From contig OZ022509.1 of assembly GCA_963989385.1 (NCBI GenBank), positions 48,686,271 to 48,750,270 on the forward strand: 64,000 bases of DNA, given 5' to 3'. Under the pieces are notes generated by a model. That model made no database searches, had not been told where the DNA came from, and was given only the letters and a program-made list of their open reading frames with translations. A program made the translations under genes and the position numbers. Shown piece by piece: positions 44,143-55,789 of the stretch. Source of the DNA: Ctena decussata (Eukaryota > Mollusca > Bivalvia > Lucinida > Lucinidae). The stretch's first letter is position 1. The number at the start of each line of letters is the position of its first letter.

Positions 44143-44959
44143 GTCCACTCCCAAAGGAATTTTTGCATTCATTCAGCTTGAATATACTCAAAAGTGACTG
44201 CACCACAAACAATATTCTATGTACAACTTACTAAAATAGGCAGTTATATTACAGCAAAAAGTCTGGTGTAGCCAATGAAGGAATTTGTGCTTTAATACAA
44301 CAGCCGTAAATTTTGTCCTCGAGCTAACTTTTATCAAATGCCCATCAGGGAGCAATTAATACAGTGAAGGAATGACGGTATGTAATGTGAGAAGTTGTGC
44401 CCAATACACAGTTCCGAGAATAGCCGCTAAGCCCCACCTACTTAGTTACTGTTACTACGTCTCACAAGCTTTCCATAAAGATGGCGGAAAAACAAATGAA
44501 AAATGCAAGTGTCTGCTAAATGTTGGCGATCTATGGCGAAGAATCAGCCTCCTCATGACCTACACATGGAAGTTGGCGCATCACGCATTTCCGATGCGTT
44601 CTGTTTTTGCAAAGTAGGATAAGTTTATTGAAAGTGGTGTCAGTTTGTTTTCATTAAACAGGTATACATCCCTCCATTAACTGTAAGGTAAAATCACGGA
44701 CTTGTGTACAATACTAACCACGTGCGATTTGTTTGTGAGACTATGTCACGTGCTAAGTTGTCGTTGCATTGGCCAGGTATACGCTATCACGTGATTTTGA
44801 GTGACATTCTGGGAGTGGCTCGGAACTGTGTATCCTCTATTGGTTATGTAAATTTGCAATTAAATATAGATTATCTAATTAATACTGTCTCAAAGCAACT
44901 TGAATACTTACAAACATGGCAGTATTGAATCAGAATTGTTACCTGGTGATGGGTCCTAG
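44143..44959. other. Intergenic with an E-box cluster
   Basis: 44230-44340 is a diverged relative of 49410-49510 (AGGCAGTT.TATTACAGCAAA). A short ATG frame (MAEKQMKNASVC) starts at about 44480. Three CACGTG sites lie at 44719, 44747 and 44788. Confidence 0.45.
44719..44793. promoter_or_regulatory. Three CACGTG E-boxes in 75 bp
   Basis: Exact CACGTG palindromes at 44719-44724, 44747-44752 and 44788-44793. They are potential bHLH (Myc/USF/CLOCK class) binding sites, but no adjoining gene start is proven. Confidence 0.35.
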
Positions 44960-45890
44960 GACAATAATTCACCAAGAACTGTGATCAAGGAAGCTGGTGC
45001 TTAGCTCTTACAAGAACTTAGTACATCAGCCCGAGAAATCAGGGGATCTGCCCGGGAGTTCCAATCTCTGATCGTCTGGTGGAAGAAACTGCACTAAATG
45101 TCAGTCCCAGCGTACTTGGTTCGAAATGCCAAGGAATGATGCTTCTTGGTAAGGCTGCTTGAGGAAACATGGTCATTTGTGGGTATACTGGCTGCACCCT
45201 TCAGACCTTTGTAAAAAATTATAATTATCAAGGACCCACCCCTCTAAGTATAGGAAGCAGTGATGTTCTTGGTTCATTCCCTTGTAACAGCATCATATTG
45301 CATCTGTCTGGTTGGAATCTCATGCCCCGATTCCTTTACCAACACCCTTAACGGTCTATATTCTCCTGAAGTTTCATAATGTCCTCACTGTCTCTGATTT
45401 CTAGATAGCAAACACAGTCTTCAGCAAAATGTCTAAGTATCTTCGGTCATATCATTAATGTACAACAAGAACAACAATGGTGAAAGAACATTGCCCTTGG
45501 GGACACCTGACAAAACAGGGCCCTTTCTGGTTTACAAAATCTTAACAGACTCCATTTACTACTACAAGCTGCTGCCTGTTACAAAGATAGGACTCTATCC
45601 ATTTCCATGTCTTCCCACCAATACCATAGTCATAAAGAGAACATTTAATTCATGAGGGAGTGTATTGAAAACTTTCTCAAAGCCAAAGGTAAAACTGTCA
45701 ACCTGTCCGCCCTTATCCAAAATTTTAGCCTGTCATTTATAATCCTGATCAACTTAGTTTCACAAATATGCCTTTTCTGGAACACATATTGTCTGGCTGA
45801 CAAGAGTTTATCTCTCAGTGTGAAATGGGAATAGAGCATGTAAATCCCTTTTCTGAACCAAAAAAATCTAGGTAAACAGAACAAAAATGA
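44960..45890 (-). pseudogene. LINE reverse transcriptase relic (CR1/Jockey-like)
   Basis: Minus-strand fragments cover the RT core in order. LLSARQYVFQKRHICETKLI comes first, with RADRLTVLPLALRKF downstream. Then GIGGKTWKWIESYL, RKGPVLSGVPKGNVLSPLLF with LLYINDM, and HFAEDCVCYLEIRDSED (the catalytic FADD is FAED). Then GMRFQPDRCNMMLL, HHSLAFRTKYAGTDI and TIRDWNSRADPLIS. Stops and frameshifts occur throughout. The SGVPQGSVLGPLLF and YIND motifs fit CR1/Jockey-type non-LTR elements. Endonuclease and ORF1 are missing. Confidence 0.85.
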
Positions 45891-46079
45891 AGCAATCTAC
45901 ATGTTTTCACTTATTCTGTCAAATACTTCAAAAATACTGAAGATGAGTAAAGATCAAAAGCTGTATTAGAACAGACTAAAACAAATTGTTCTGCTTTGCA
46001 GTAATGCGAAATATGTGACCAATTCCTAGCTCTTGATTTAAATGTTTTAATTACATTGTTCAATGTAGAAAGCGGGCCT

Positions 46080-46601
46080 CTATACTCCATGTTTTACACA
46101 ATTAACTCCATCTGTCGAAGGCATATTAGTTTCAAGGGTAAAGAAGAGAGACTCAATATCTGGAACACCAACAATTTGTCCAGAAATATCTGACAAGAAC
46201 TGCAGTATGTCTGCCATAGAAATATTACATGATGACATGAAACAAAGCTGTAATGCCGAAAAATCCACATTTACTACAGATTCAATACCAGTAGTGCGAC
46301 TCTTTATTTCTGCATAGCAAGTGGTATCAAGAGGAAAATTAACATCATACTGAGGCAAAATGTATTCATCAAGTGTCTGCAAATAAAGAATTTTGAATAA
46401 GGAAACATGTGCTGTAACTAAAGATTCTTTTTGCAGAACAAGTTGCACATTACTGATGTATTCATCAAGAGAATATGGTATGAAAGCATATCTATTATTT
46501 TGTTTTGCAACAGAAACAGCAGCTTTATATTTCAAAGGGAAGATAGAGGAATTTTGTGAAACTACCATTATACCATTTCTTTCTAAATACTGATAGCCCA
46601 A
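46080..46601 (-). CDS. Unassigned 173-codon open frame
   Basis: An uninterrupted minus-strand frame with protein-like composition (NNRYAFIPYSLDEYISNVQL, DILQFLSDISGQIVGVPDIE) ends at a TAG at 46080. There is no ATG at the left limit. A CAG acceptor lies just upstream (about 46586 or 46610), and a GTAAAA donor-like site precedes the stop (about 46097), so it may be an internal exon. It lies 200 bp upstream of the LINE relic but has no LINE motif. No family was recognised. Confidence 0.4.
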   Translation of the reverse strand: MGYQYLERNGIMVVSQNSSIFPLKYKAAVSVAKQNNRYAFIPYSLDEYISNVQLVLQKESLVTAHVSLFKILYLQTLDEYILPQYDVNFPLDTTCYAEIKSRTTGIESVVNVDFSALQLCFMSSCNISMADILQFLSDISGQIVGVPDIESLFFTLETNMPSTDGVNCVKHGV

Positions 46602-46654
46602 TTAATTCCCTGTAGGTGGAATGCAAAACAATGATTGGACTTGGAAAGGAAGTT

Positions 46655-47090
46655 TACGTACTGTTTCAGTTTATGTCTTTACTGTGTGGAAACTGGTGAA
46701 AATATATCTGTTTCAGTTAATGTCTTTACTGTGTGGAAACCAGTTAATGTCTTTACTGTGTGGAAACTGGTGAAAATATATCTGTTTCAGTTTATGTCTT
46801 TACTGTGTGGAAACCGGTGAAAAATATCTCTGTTTCAGTGTATGCCTTTACTGTGTGAAAACTGGTGAAAAAATATGTGTTTCAGTGTATGTCTTTACTG
46901 TGTGGAAACTGGTGAAATAATATCTCTGTTTCAGTGTATGTCTTTACTGTGTGGAAACTGATGAAAAATATGTCTGTTTCAGTTTATGTCTTTACTGTGT
47001 GGAAAATGGTGAAAAAATATCTCTGTTTCAGTTTATGTCTTTACTGTGTGGAAACTGGTGAAAAAATATCTCGTCTGAAAAGCATAAAGA
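46655..47090 (+). repeat. Minisatellite, about nine 46-48-bp units
   Basis: Units contain TTATGTCTTTACTGTGTGGA followed by AACTGGTGAAAA and a variable TATCTCTGTTTCAG. Unit lengths vary by a few bases. Open frames across it are repeat artefacts. Confidence 0.95.
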
Positions 47091-47253
47091 AATGTTTTGT
47101 TACCAGTTGTTATTTAAATCATAAGACCACTCTTTCTAACACTTAGTCTAGCTGATTTCTGTTGGGTAGATAAGACAATGACAATGCCAGTATCGGAGAC
47201 TATGAGCCCTGGTGAAAGTAATAGCTCATTAGCAAAACACATGTTGACATATA

Positions 47254-47431
47254 CAGTCAAACCTGCTTATGTGGTCACCTCTATTAAGGGGTCACCTGCC
47301 TTTAGCAGCCACCTTTTCTGGGTCCCTTGAACCCAAATACAGTGTAAATGAACCTGTATTAAGGGGTCACCTGTCTTAAGCAGCCAATTTTTGGGGTTCC
47401 CTTGGGTGACCCCTTAAGACAGGTTTGACTG
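47254..47431. mobile_element. Tc1/mariner-type MITE with TA target site
   Basis: The 178-bp element has inverted ends CAGTCAAACCTG, flanked by TA at 47252-47253 and 47432-47433. Internal direct copies of TTAAGGGGTCACCTG are present. Confidence 0.85.
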
Positions 47432-47499
47432 TAGTCAAAACAGCTTGTGTTTAATCAGCCCGAGAATGGTTGTACAATTGTATTTGAATAAGGGAATAA

Positions 47500-48133
47500 A
47501 ACTTGCAGCATAATAGAGCTAATCCGTACGTCCGTCCGTCACACTGCAGTACTGTTCTTGTCTCCGCAACTCCTCCTACAGTATTTCATGCAGGGAGTTG
47601 AAACTTGCAACACAGTTCAGACATGCATTGAACATGTGCATAAGGAAAACAGAACTTTGATTTAGGTCTTAATTGCAGAATTATGTCCCCTTGAATAACA
47701 TAGATATTTTGACCATATTTCACACGGAACTTTGATCCAGGTCATTATGGCAGAATTGCACCCCCTTGAATGACATACATATTTTGACCATATTTCACAC
47801 TTTGTAGTACTGTTCTTGTCTCTGCAGCTCCTCCAATAGTATTTGATGTAGGGATTTGAAACTTGCAACACAGTTCAGACATACATTGAACATGTGCATA
47901 TAAAGGAAACAGAACTTTGAGTCAGGCCTTTATTGCAGAATTATCTCCCCGTGAATGACATACATATTTTGACCATATTTCCATGGCTTATATACAAGCT
48001 CACCTTTTGTCGTCGCTCTAGCGGCATCATTTATTAACCGATTTTGGTATTACATCACAACTTTATTGGGTATGACAATACCTCGAACAAGTTTGCGTTT
48101 CAGGTTTGTAGGATCATGGTCAAGGTCACAGTT

Positions 48134-48167
<34 letters not shown>

Positions 48168-48857
48168 CAGAAAGACTAGGGCATTGCTCCAGCGCTTTTA
48201 TTCATAGATCGAGATTGATGTAACTTCACATAAATGTTAAGTATAACAATATCTTGAATAAATTACCATAGGTCACAGTTGCTAATTTTAGAAAAAAAAA
48301 CTTTATCATCCCTCTTGCCCCTTTATTCATTGACAATTTTGATGTAACTTCACCCAAATGTTTAGTGTGACAATATCTGGGACAAGTTCACGATCCAGAA
48401 TTTTAGAGGCAAGGTCAAGGTTACATTGCTATTTTTAGAAAATACGTTGCCATCCCTCTGGAATGATTTTGGCATAACTTGACACAAATATTTAGCATGA
48501 CAATATCTGGGACAAATTTACGTTTCAGTATTGTAGGTCCAAGGTCAAGGTCACAGATGCTATTATAGGTACATGTAAATCTTTGTCATGGTTCTAGCGC
48601 CTTTATTTATTAACTGATTTTGATATAACTTCATACAAATATTAAGTATGACAATATCTTGGATAAGGTAACCTTTTAGGGTTGTAGTTCCAAGGTCAAG
48701 GTCACAATTGCTATTTTTAGAAAAATTTAGTCATCCCTCTAGCACCTTTATTTATTGACAGATTTTGATGTAACTTCACACAAATATGTCTTAACACATT
48801 ACTCATCTAGTGAGGCATATGGCGGGGGCATTCATCACCTTTTGTGATTGTCTAGTT
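47500..48857 (+). mobile_element. Helentron-like element(s) with two kinds of units
   Basis: GTACGTCCGTCCGTC near 47527 is followed by units of about 245 bp (TTGAAACTTGCAACACAGTT near 47600 and 47855). From 48005 units of about 150-170 bp begin CTCTAGC, ATTGA or GATTTTG and include CAAGGTCAAGGTCACA. The 3' end is GGCGGGGGCATTC, then the palindrome ATCACCTTTTGTGAT and TGTCTAGT. A T run lies at 48135-48167. The change of unit type at 48000 suggests one element inside another. Confidence 0.65.
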
Positions 48858-49883
48858 TAATTTGTAATCAATATGTAGAACAATCACTTTGAATTCAGAA
48901 ATGCTAAAAAGTCACTCAGACACATCTTTCAGCCTCTTTTGAATCGTAGACTGACATGGGTGATTTGAAATTGAAAAAACCTCTTACGAGAAATGTCCTT
49001 AAGATGTATTCATTGAACTGACAAAATGCATATGTAACAAAGTTAATCCAACATTACTGGACTACAAATAAGCATATCTTTTTAATGGCGGAGCCCCTTT
49101 CACTTGTTAAATCTATGGCCCATGCTATTTGTCAATCAATCATCCTCCAGGGATAAAGAAAAGCAAAGTATTTTTTGTGAAATTGTACTTTATGGTTATG
49201 ACATACAATGGCACTACACAGCTGGTTGGTGGATATGAGAAATGAAAGACATTGATAACAGATATGTTGCATAACATTGTTGAAAACATGTTTAAAAAAT
49301 TGTTTTACATTGATAATGTAAAGAAAGCTCATCTTAACATTCCTCAGCTGAATTCAGACAGATCTACCAGAGCAAATGACTTAGCTATAGACAGTGATAC
49401 ATTTATAAGACATTATTATAGGCAGTTGTATTACAGCAAAAAAGCTTGGTGTGGCCGATGCAGCCATATTACATAATTACAACACCAGTAAATTTTACCT
49501 TAACTTATGAAAAATTCAATATATCTGATTAATGATTTTTAGTTAAAACATCAGTTTGTCTGAATTCAACAAAGGCATGTTTACTTTTTATTACAAGTAG
49601 TTTTGAACGCAAGAAAGAAAGTCAATAATTCAGCCACATTTCTCAAACACAATTTGTAAATTTAACTAATTCTCCAGCTCTATAAAAATGACATACCATA
49701 TTAACCCGGGTCGGAAAGAAAATCAATATTTCAGCCAAATTTTCAAAACACAATACCATTCCATGCCAAAATATTCCAGATGTGTATTTTAAAATTTAGA
49801 AATGAAATAAATATTTCTGCTGACACTAAATCAATATTTCTGCCTACAATCAATATGTATATGATGTTAACCAAGATTTATAT
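48858..49883. other. Intergenic
   Basis: A 74-codon plus frame at 49252-49476 (NVKKAHLNIPQLNSDRSTRA) overlaps the repeat shared with 44230 and has no recognised domain. The rest is AT-rich. Confidence 0.35.
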
Positions 49884-49896
49884 TTGATTCCCTAAA

Positions 49897-50141
49897 GGGG
49901 GTGGTTGGGTGGTGCAAAGGTGCTGCGTGGAACTTACAGTGCCGGGGCGTCCTTCTTGTTTGAATAGTAGTAGGGCAAGGGCTTACTGTACTTGCAGTAG
50001 GTGCGGGTGGGGCTTGTTTGGACATTTTTTCTCTCGTCTATCATTTCTCTCTTCTTTCTCCCTCTCTTTGGGAGACGGCCCGATATAGACTGAAATACTG
50101 TCTCAAAAGGCCGTTAAACCCCAAAAACAACCAACCGACCA
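49897..50141 (+). mobile_element. SINE-1 copy h, full length
   Basis: Starts GGGGTGGTTGGGTGGTGC and ends GGCCGTTAAACCCCAAAAAC, then AACCAACCGACC. TTGATTCCCTAAA at 49884-49896 and 50142-50154 is a 13-bp target-site duplication. This copy serves as the reference for the family. Confidence 0.9.
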
Positions 50142-50395
50142 TTGATTCCCTAAAAGCCCATGTAGTGCTTTTTCATATGAGAAATAACTGAAGTACAGTT
50201 CACTTAAATAATTCTTGCCAGTGCCACCACCTTAATATTAATGATCTGACTGCAAAACTGAGACATACAAAGCTGGGAAATGCATGACCAGGTGACTGAA
50301 TGGACAAGAGGATACTTATATGCCTCAATATACTTCATTTGAAGGGATGCATCAAGGAAGAGCAAGAAAGTACAAAAGCTGTCGAAGAACTGTAA

Positions 50396-51650
50396 TTAGA
50401 GCTCGTAAAACGTTATAGCATTATCATTACATGCAGCTATTAAGAAAGCCAGTGGTACATTTTTTATCCTTGAAACAGTCTTTGCCACCAGGTTTCTCCT
50501 CCATGGATTGGCAGACCCTAGATATGGGGAATCTTGTTTCCAACAGAACCTCCTCCATAGCTAAATGTGACAAAGCTGCACAAGTGTCTGGATCTTTAAA
50601 ACTCTTTTTGTGAAGCTAAACATAAGATTTGGAAATGATTCCATCCACTTGTGCATCTCTGCAACATTTCCCATGAAGCAGTGTCTGTGGATCAACAAAC
50701 GAGAAAAGCCTGTTTCCACCAAATAAGATCTTACTTCTTCAGCAACACTACCGTCTCCATTATCCCTGCAATGAAGAATTAGTGGCAAGTAGTACTGGTC
50801 TGCAAGTGGTACAACCTCATGGAGAAAGTGACGTTGAGCCTGGATCTTCCTCTGACGGCATAAGCTCTTATCATTGCAAGTTGGCCTGCATCGACAATCT
50901 GTAATAAAATCAAGGCCAACTTCCCCAACTCCAACAAAGCCACCACCAGCCAACAGATCTGCAACACTTGCTACTAATTCCTGTTCCTGACCATGCTGAA
51001 CAAAGTGGGGATGAGCACCAATACTACACTGAAAGACTCTAGAAACCCCCATCAGATATCTTAAAGAACACCATAAAGAAGGATACACAAAGTTGCAAAC
51101 ACAAAATTCCAACTGGGCTGGCCAAAGCTGAAGCACTGCTGAAAGTCTACAAGCTTTTTAAAACCAGAGTGTTTGAAAATCTTATCTATACGACAATGTG
51201 AATCAATGTAAGAACTGTTTTCACCAAGTCCAAGTTCCAAATGGCAAGGAAGAGGTACAGGAAAAGATATTGATTTGAAATCTTCACGAACATCAGAATC
51301 CAATAAACAAGAAGCTTTGATATAATTTTCCAGTGCAAAATGCAAACAATATGATTTGGAGGTGAAATACGACACTCTGCAGGAGAACTTATTCCTAATG
51401 ATGCAGATAATGCCTTCAGATGTCGTACCTGTATGAAGTCAAAATTGCATTGCATTCTGTAAGAGGTGGAGGAAACAAGCCAGAACTTATGACAAACTGA
51501 AGAAGGGGAAAAAGATGACAGACCAAGGTGAGTCATGAAAAATACAAGAACACCATGCATAAGCTGACACCAGTACGGAAAACCGCTGTCATCAAAATGT
51601 GGCTGCATAAGGAATTTCTCACTTGTGTGTGTTACATCTCTGTTTAAATC
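50396..51650 (-). pseudogene. TatD-family hydrolase (TATDN2-like), frameshifted
   Basis: Minus-strand frames carry the TatD metal-dependent hydrolase motifs in order: YIDSHCRIDKIF (metal-binding HxH start, here HCR), IGAHPHFVQ, GVGEVGLDF (metal-binding E), LPLILHCRDNGDGS, LLIHRHCFMGN (HCFxG), EEVLLET, and DSPYLGSANPW with ITFYEL at the end. An N-terminal extension (SGFPYWCQLMHGVLVFFMTH, 51380-51608) is joined by another shift. Frame changes occur near 51310, 51130, 50615 and 50535, so it is broken unless these are sequencing indels. TatD proteins are 3'-5' exonuclease-type metalloenzymes; molluscs often carry several TATDN2-like copies. Confidence 0.75.
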
Positions 51651-51837
51651 TCAAATATGCCTCCCTCACATTCCCAACAAGCAGCCATAGGGTCAATGTA
51701 CCAAGGTAAATGTACAGCCAGTGCATGTCTCTAAATGTGTGACCGAGTGGTAACGCCACATAAATCACACTTCCTACTCATATTTGTGACCTTTTTCTTC
51801 CCTTGTTCAACTGAAACCTCCTCTAAGGGGTTGTGAC

Positions 51838-52582
51838 CTACTCTCTTGTTGAGGCACTCCAGCAAGTGGTATTTCGAAGTTTATACTTAAAGGATAAAGA
51901 AACAGCAAATTCCACTTACATGGTTCAGTTTACTACCATTTCTCGTAGTCAGGTTTGTCCAGTAGAGTTTTTGAAATTCAGTGGCTTGCTCTCAAGCTTG
52001 GAAAGTAATCTCTTGCAATGTATTTTTTTTCAGTTTCATAATGGCCGCCTCAAGATAAACCATTATTGCTGTAGGGGTGGCATGTTTCAAGCACATTCTT
52101 GAAAATTACCATTTCATATAAAATTAACATGAAATCATTTCAGAAGAATTTATGCTTATATCTTATAGCAGTTATTTTCATAAGTAATATCTTTTTGGAA
52201 AACAAAAAGATGCATAAGTGTAGCTGACACTGCAAGCAACCCTTTGCTGAAATGGTCATATTCCAAAACAGATCAGGTGATTAGTGATGACATCGTTTCT
52301 GTTGTGATGTCACAATGGGTGGTTCCCAGCTTTATTAAAATTAAAATGAACCTCTTCAAAGGCTGGAAACCAGAAGGAAATATTTTTACTATTGGAAAAC
52401 CCACCTCAAAACAAAAAATGATAAAAAAAGACAAAAGAGGTCATGCAATATGCTGCAAGTCAGTATTTAGCTACGAGAAATGGTTTTGGGTATGTTTAAC
52501 CTAAAATTTTGATATTTAAGCATCTTTAAAGAAAAAAGTTCCACTAAAAACCACTTGCTGGAGTGCCTCAACAAGAGAGTAG
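51838..52582. mobile_element. Inverted-repeat element, ends CTACTCTCTTGTTGAGG
   Basis: The 33-bp segment at 51838-51870 recurs inverted and exact at 52550-52582. The interior (86-codon plus frame 52244-52504) has no recognised motif. No target-site duplication was identified. Confidence 0.7.
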
Positions 52583-53685
52583 TTCTTCTTCCAGTGACAT
52601 TGTACCAATAAGATAACTGAAATATTCTATTGAAAGAAAACAAAATAAACCCTAAGTAACTGTTCAGAAAAACAATGTCAGTATACATACGAATATTTAA
52701 AATCCAGATTAATGCCCCACAAATATGACGGATCTGAAAGGAGAGTGACAAGAAGTGAGAAGTTACCACAGAAAGTATCTGATGAGATAAGGAGTCAGTC
52801 TAAAATTGATAAAAGTAATCATACAAATGTCTCAGTCTGGCCCACATCTATTCAGATTTTGTGATTTCAATGGCATTGCTACTACATTCAGAGCTGTTCT
52901 GACAGCAGTTATTCAAGAATTTGTTTTATTTTCACAATAAATTTTACTGACAAAAATAAAAGGAACAAGCTGAAATTTAATATGTCGCCTTATAAATATG
53001 ACATGTAATTAATGTAACGTAGGAAATAACAGCACTCTATCTTTCAAATGCACATAAAACATTTTTTTACTTGCTGATTTCTTGGACAAAAAGTGACCTT
53101 AGTGCTTTTCGGTCTGTACTAATGTAAGCGAGGGGCAGCAAACCAGTGATCTTTTAAAATGGGTTACCAAAAACACATCACATTTGCAGAGCATTTGGCA
53201 TTGATACAGACAGAAGCAGATATGTTTGCCCCTGACAATAGAATCTTCTCTTCCTGTGTGGTGGTATGCTGCGAACATTAAAGACTATGTTTGCTATATA
53301 TGGATTTCAATTATTAAGATGAAAGACGATAGACTTTGAAGAAAGGTCTTGCTTTCAATTTAGCCTGTGGACATTTCCATGTGATGATGTAAATTACTCA
53401 ACTTGCACTCAATACTTATTCAGAATAAGAATGGCAAACCACAAAAGTGCATTTGCTGAAAGAGGCAGGATCAATTGCAGCATAGGTAATTGAGTGCAAA
53501 AATATATGTATAAGTCTGACTAACAGAAGCAGCATTTTGTCACAGTCCATGAATAGAACTTCATTTCCAATAGTACAAGGTTATAAGAAGTCACTGCTCA
53601 TGACTATGTCTTTATACAGAGTGCAGCAGGCGTTTCTACATTCTATTTAATACATGTATCACTTTTGTGTCTGATTTGTTTTACT
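52583..53685. other. Intergenic, nothing recognised
   Basis: Short frames only; no repeats or motifs seen. Confidence 0.4.
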
Positions 53686-53832
53686 TTAAAGTCTGTAGAT
53701 TACATTGGCTTCAGCTTTGTCAGAGCTGCTGCATTGGCTTGTGCAATCCTTCAGAGAACTTTTGAGCCTTCATCTGAGACAACTGCTCCAAAGTACCTGA
53801 AGCTTGTAACTGTTCCAAGCTTCTGTCCTTTA
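53686..53832 (-). pseudogene. LINE reverse-transcriptase fragment, second family
   Basis: The minus frame reads KLGTVTSFRYFGAVVSDEGS, K, VL-stop, RIAQANAAALTKLKPM-stop. A 'xxFKYLGxxxSDxGS...xRIxxAxxAxxxLxxxW' block is the region just after the YxDD palm in many RTE/CR1-like LINE proteins. Two stops mark it as a relic. Confidence 0.7.
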
Positions 53833-53874
53833 AGGGACCGACCATTTGATATTCTTGGGTGGTGGTGTGTGTGT

Positions 53875-53897
53875 GGGGGGGGGGGGGGGGGGGGGGG
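53875..53897 (+). repeat. G run of about 20 bases after a GT repeat
   Basis: GTGTGTGT passes into an uninterrupted G tract. Confidence 0.9.
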
Positions 53898-54459
53898 CTG
53901 GTATATTATCCCTGCCTTTGGATATGCAAGAAAAAGATAACCTGGCTCAAAAGGGGGTTTAAAAAATAATCTGACCTTGAACCATTATCTAACATCAGTC
54001 CAAGTAATAGCATCAACTGAGTCCATCGTGGCACTGTGAAATTATGTCTTCATAAATATAAAACTTTACCAAATCTTTAAGACAAAATTCAAAGTTGATG
54101 ACCTTGACTTCAAGGCCATCCAGTGGGGTAAGTATATGGTGTTTTGTAAAAACTCAAAACAGTGTCTAACATCAGTTCAAGAGTAAATTAAATTAAATCT
54201 CTGCCAAGCATTATGAATCAGTACACAATTTGAAAACTTTAATAAAGACCAAATTTCCTAAGTCCCTGACATCAAGGTCATTGAGCGGGGTCGGGGAAAT
54301 ACTATGTAAAACTCCAACAGAAAAGTCAAAGTACGTGTAGGTTCAACTTTGCCTTAGGCACAAGGTTGGGCAATTTATGAAAGCGTTGAGGTGCTTTGGC
54401 GTTTCAATTGACTTTCAAACGGAAGAGTTTTCACCCTAGCCTTGAACTACAGTATCAAA
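53898..54459. other. Intergenic
   Basis: Diverged tandem-like segments containing TGACTTCAAGGCCATC / TGACATCAAGGTCATT near 54104 and 54266 suggest an old minisatellite core. No gene was seen. Confidence 0.4.
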
Positions 54460-54669
54460 CAAAAAGACATGCGCGTCCAGCGAAGACTCAGATCATCCTG
54501 GTAATCCGCCCAGTCTGATCGGAGTCATTGCTGTCCGCATAGAGGTGGCTCAGACCTTCAGCTAACCTTTAAGTGCTTAGCGGAGAGTCTGTTCTGACTG
54601 GCCGGATGCCCAGGCTGATCTGAGTCTGCGCTGGGCGCTCAACCACTTTGTTAATTTTTTCATGTCGCA
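54460..54669. mobile_element. Foldback element FB1, copy 6
   Basis: Inner words (GTCCAGCGAAGACTCAGATC, GCCCAGGCTGATCTGAGTCT) match other copies. The outer left end is degraded. Confidence 0.75.
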
Positions 54670-54715
54670 AGGCGCAAGTCGATTGTGCCAGTTTGCGATT
54701 ATTGCATTCCCATCT

Positions 54716-54975
54716 TAGTTTCAATATAAACAGTATTAGGGATGAGAAATTGGATTTACTGACGTTCCTTGTTGTCCACTAATCTCATGCTGTGGCTATT
54801 CAGGAAACAAAAAATCTATTTTTCAGTTGCAACTTTGGAATTGTTTCCTGAAACTATCCATACAATGTATTCGGAAGGGACAGAAACCTTCATGCTGGCG
54901 GGGTGATGCTGCTCATCCATAAGGACATCCCGCACATGCCCTTTGTCAGAACTGGAAAACGACTCGGAATCGGTT
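54716..54975 (+). pseudogene. LINE APE-type endonuclease fragment
   Basis: The plus frame gives NSIRDEKLDLLTFLVVH-stop, then HAVAIQETKNLFFSCNFGIV, stop, NYPYNVFGRDRNLHAGGVML and LIHKDIPHMP. The QETK motif (metal-binding E) and the GGGVxLLIHKDI block identify the apurinic endonuclease domain of a non-LTR retrotransposon. At least two stops are present, and it ends near 54975. Confidence 0.8.
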
Positions 54976-55061
54976 TGGGCTAATGTACATATGCATTATG
55001 TATTTGTAAATAAAACTTCTCAAAATGCTAAAAATTGACCTGATGGTTAAAGTGAGAAAAG

Positions 55062-55350
55062 AGACCCCTGGAAGCTCAGTAGGTTAAGCGCTGGCGTGCT
55101 GATCTAGCGGCCCCGGGTTTGATCCCTGTTTGAGGCGAGAATCTTTTCAAGCGTAAATAGGGTTCCACTACACACAGCCTTTCATTATCACCCTTCCATC
55201 GTCTTGACGTTTAGAATAAATACAACAAAGAACTACTAAGAGGCACTAAGAACTACTAAGAAGCACTAAGAACTAATCAGAGGCACAAAGAACTACTAAA
55301 GGACACCAAGAACTACTAAGAGGAACTAAGAGTTACTAAAAAGCACAGAA
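55062..55350 (+). mobile_element. SINE-3, tRNA-like head with tandem-repeat tail
   Basis: The head (55062-55138) has an A-box-like GGAAGCTCAGTAGGTTAAGC and a B box GGGTTTGATCCC (55115-55126). The body is short (GGGTTCCACTACACACAGCC). The tail is a tandem array of AAGAACTACTAAGAGGCACT units (about 55226-55347). Confidence 0.75.
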
Positions 55351-55490
55351 CTACACTTGATGAAAAAAAAATAAACGAAAAGTATTTTTATGAGCGTGAT
55401 CCGAAGTATATCTATTTACGAGAATGTGCAGACAAAGAATGTGCAGCCAAATATACATGTACATTAAATTATTATTATTTCTCATTCTAC

Positions 55491-55710
55491 CGGGCATGTT
55501 AGTGCTCCGGCGGTGGTGCTGGAGGACTTTCAGTGCAGGGGCGTTCCACTAATTTGGAAAATGGTAGGGCAAGGGCCCACTGTGCTTGCAGTAGGTGCGG
55601 GTGGAGTTGATTGGACATTTTTTCTCTCATCTCCCTCTCTCTGGGAGACGGCTCGATGTTGACTGAAATACTGTCTCAAAGGGCCGTTAAACCAAAAACA
55701 ACCAAACCAA
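55491..55710 (+). mobile_element. SINE-1 copy i
   Basis: Ends GGGCCGTTAAACCAAAAACA, then ACCAAACCAA. CTCATTCTAC at 55481-55490 and 55711-55720 is the target-site duplication. The 5' end is slightly diverged. Confidence 0.85.
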
Positions 55711-55789
55711 CTCATTCTACACCGCACACTGTACTGTCCATCACTGACTCACGGTCTTGGGTTTTCTTTCCTTGGTCAGTACTTTCAAG

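Noticed and set aside
46655..47090. Regular roughly 47-bp repeats reminiscent of a CRISPR array
   Set aside because: Whole units repeat, with no unique spacers. The genome is eukaryotic, so this is a minisatellite.
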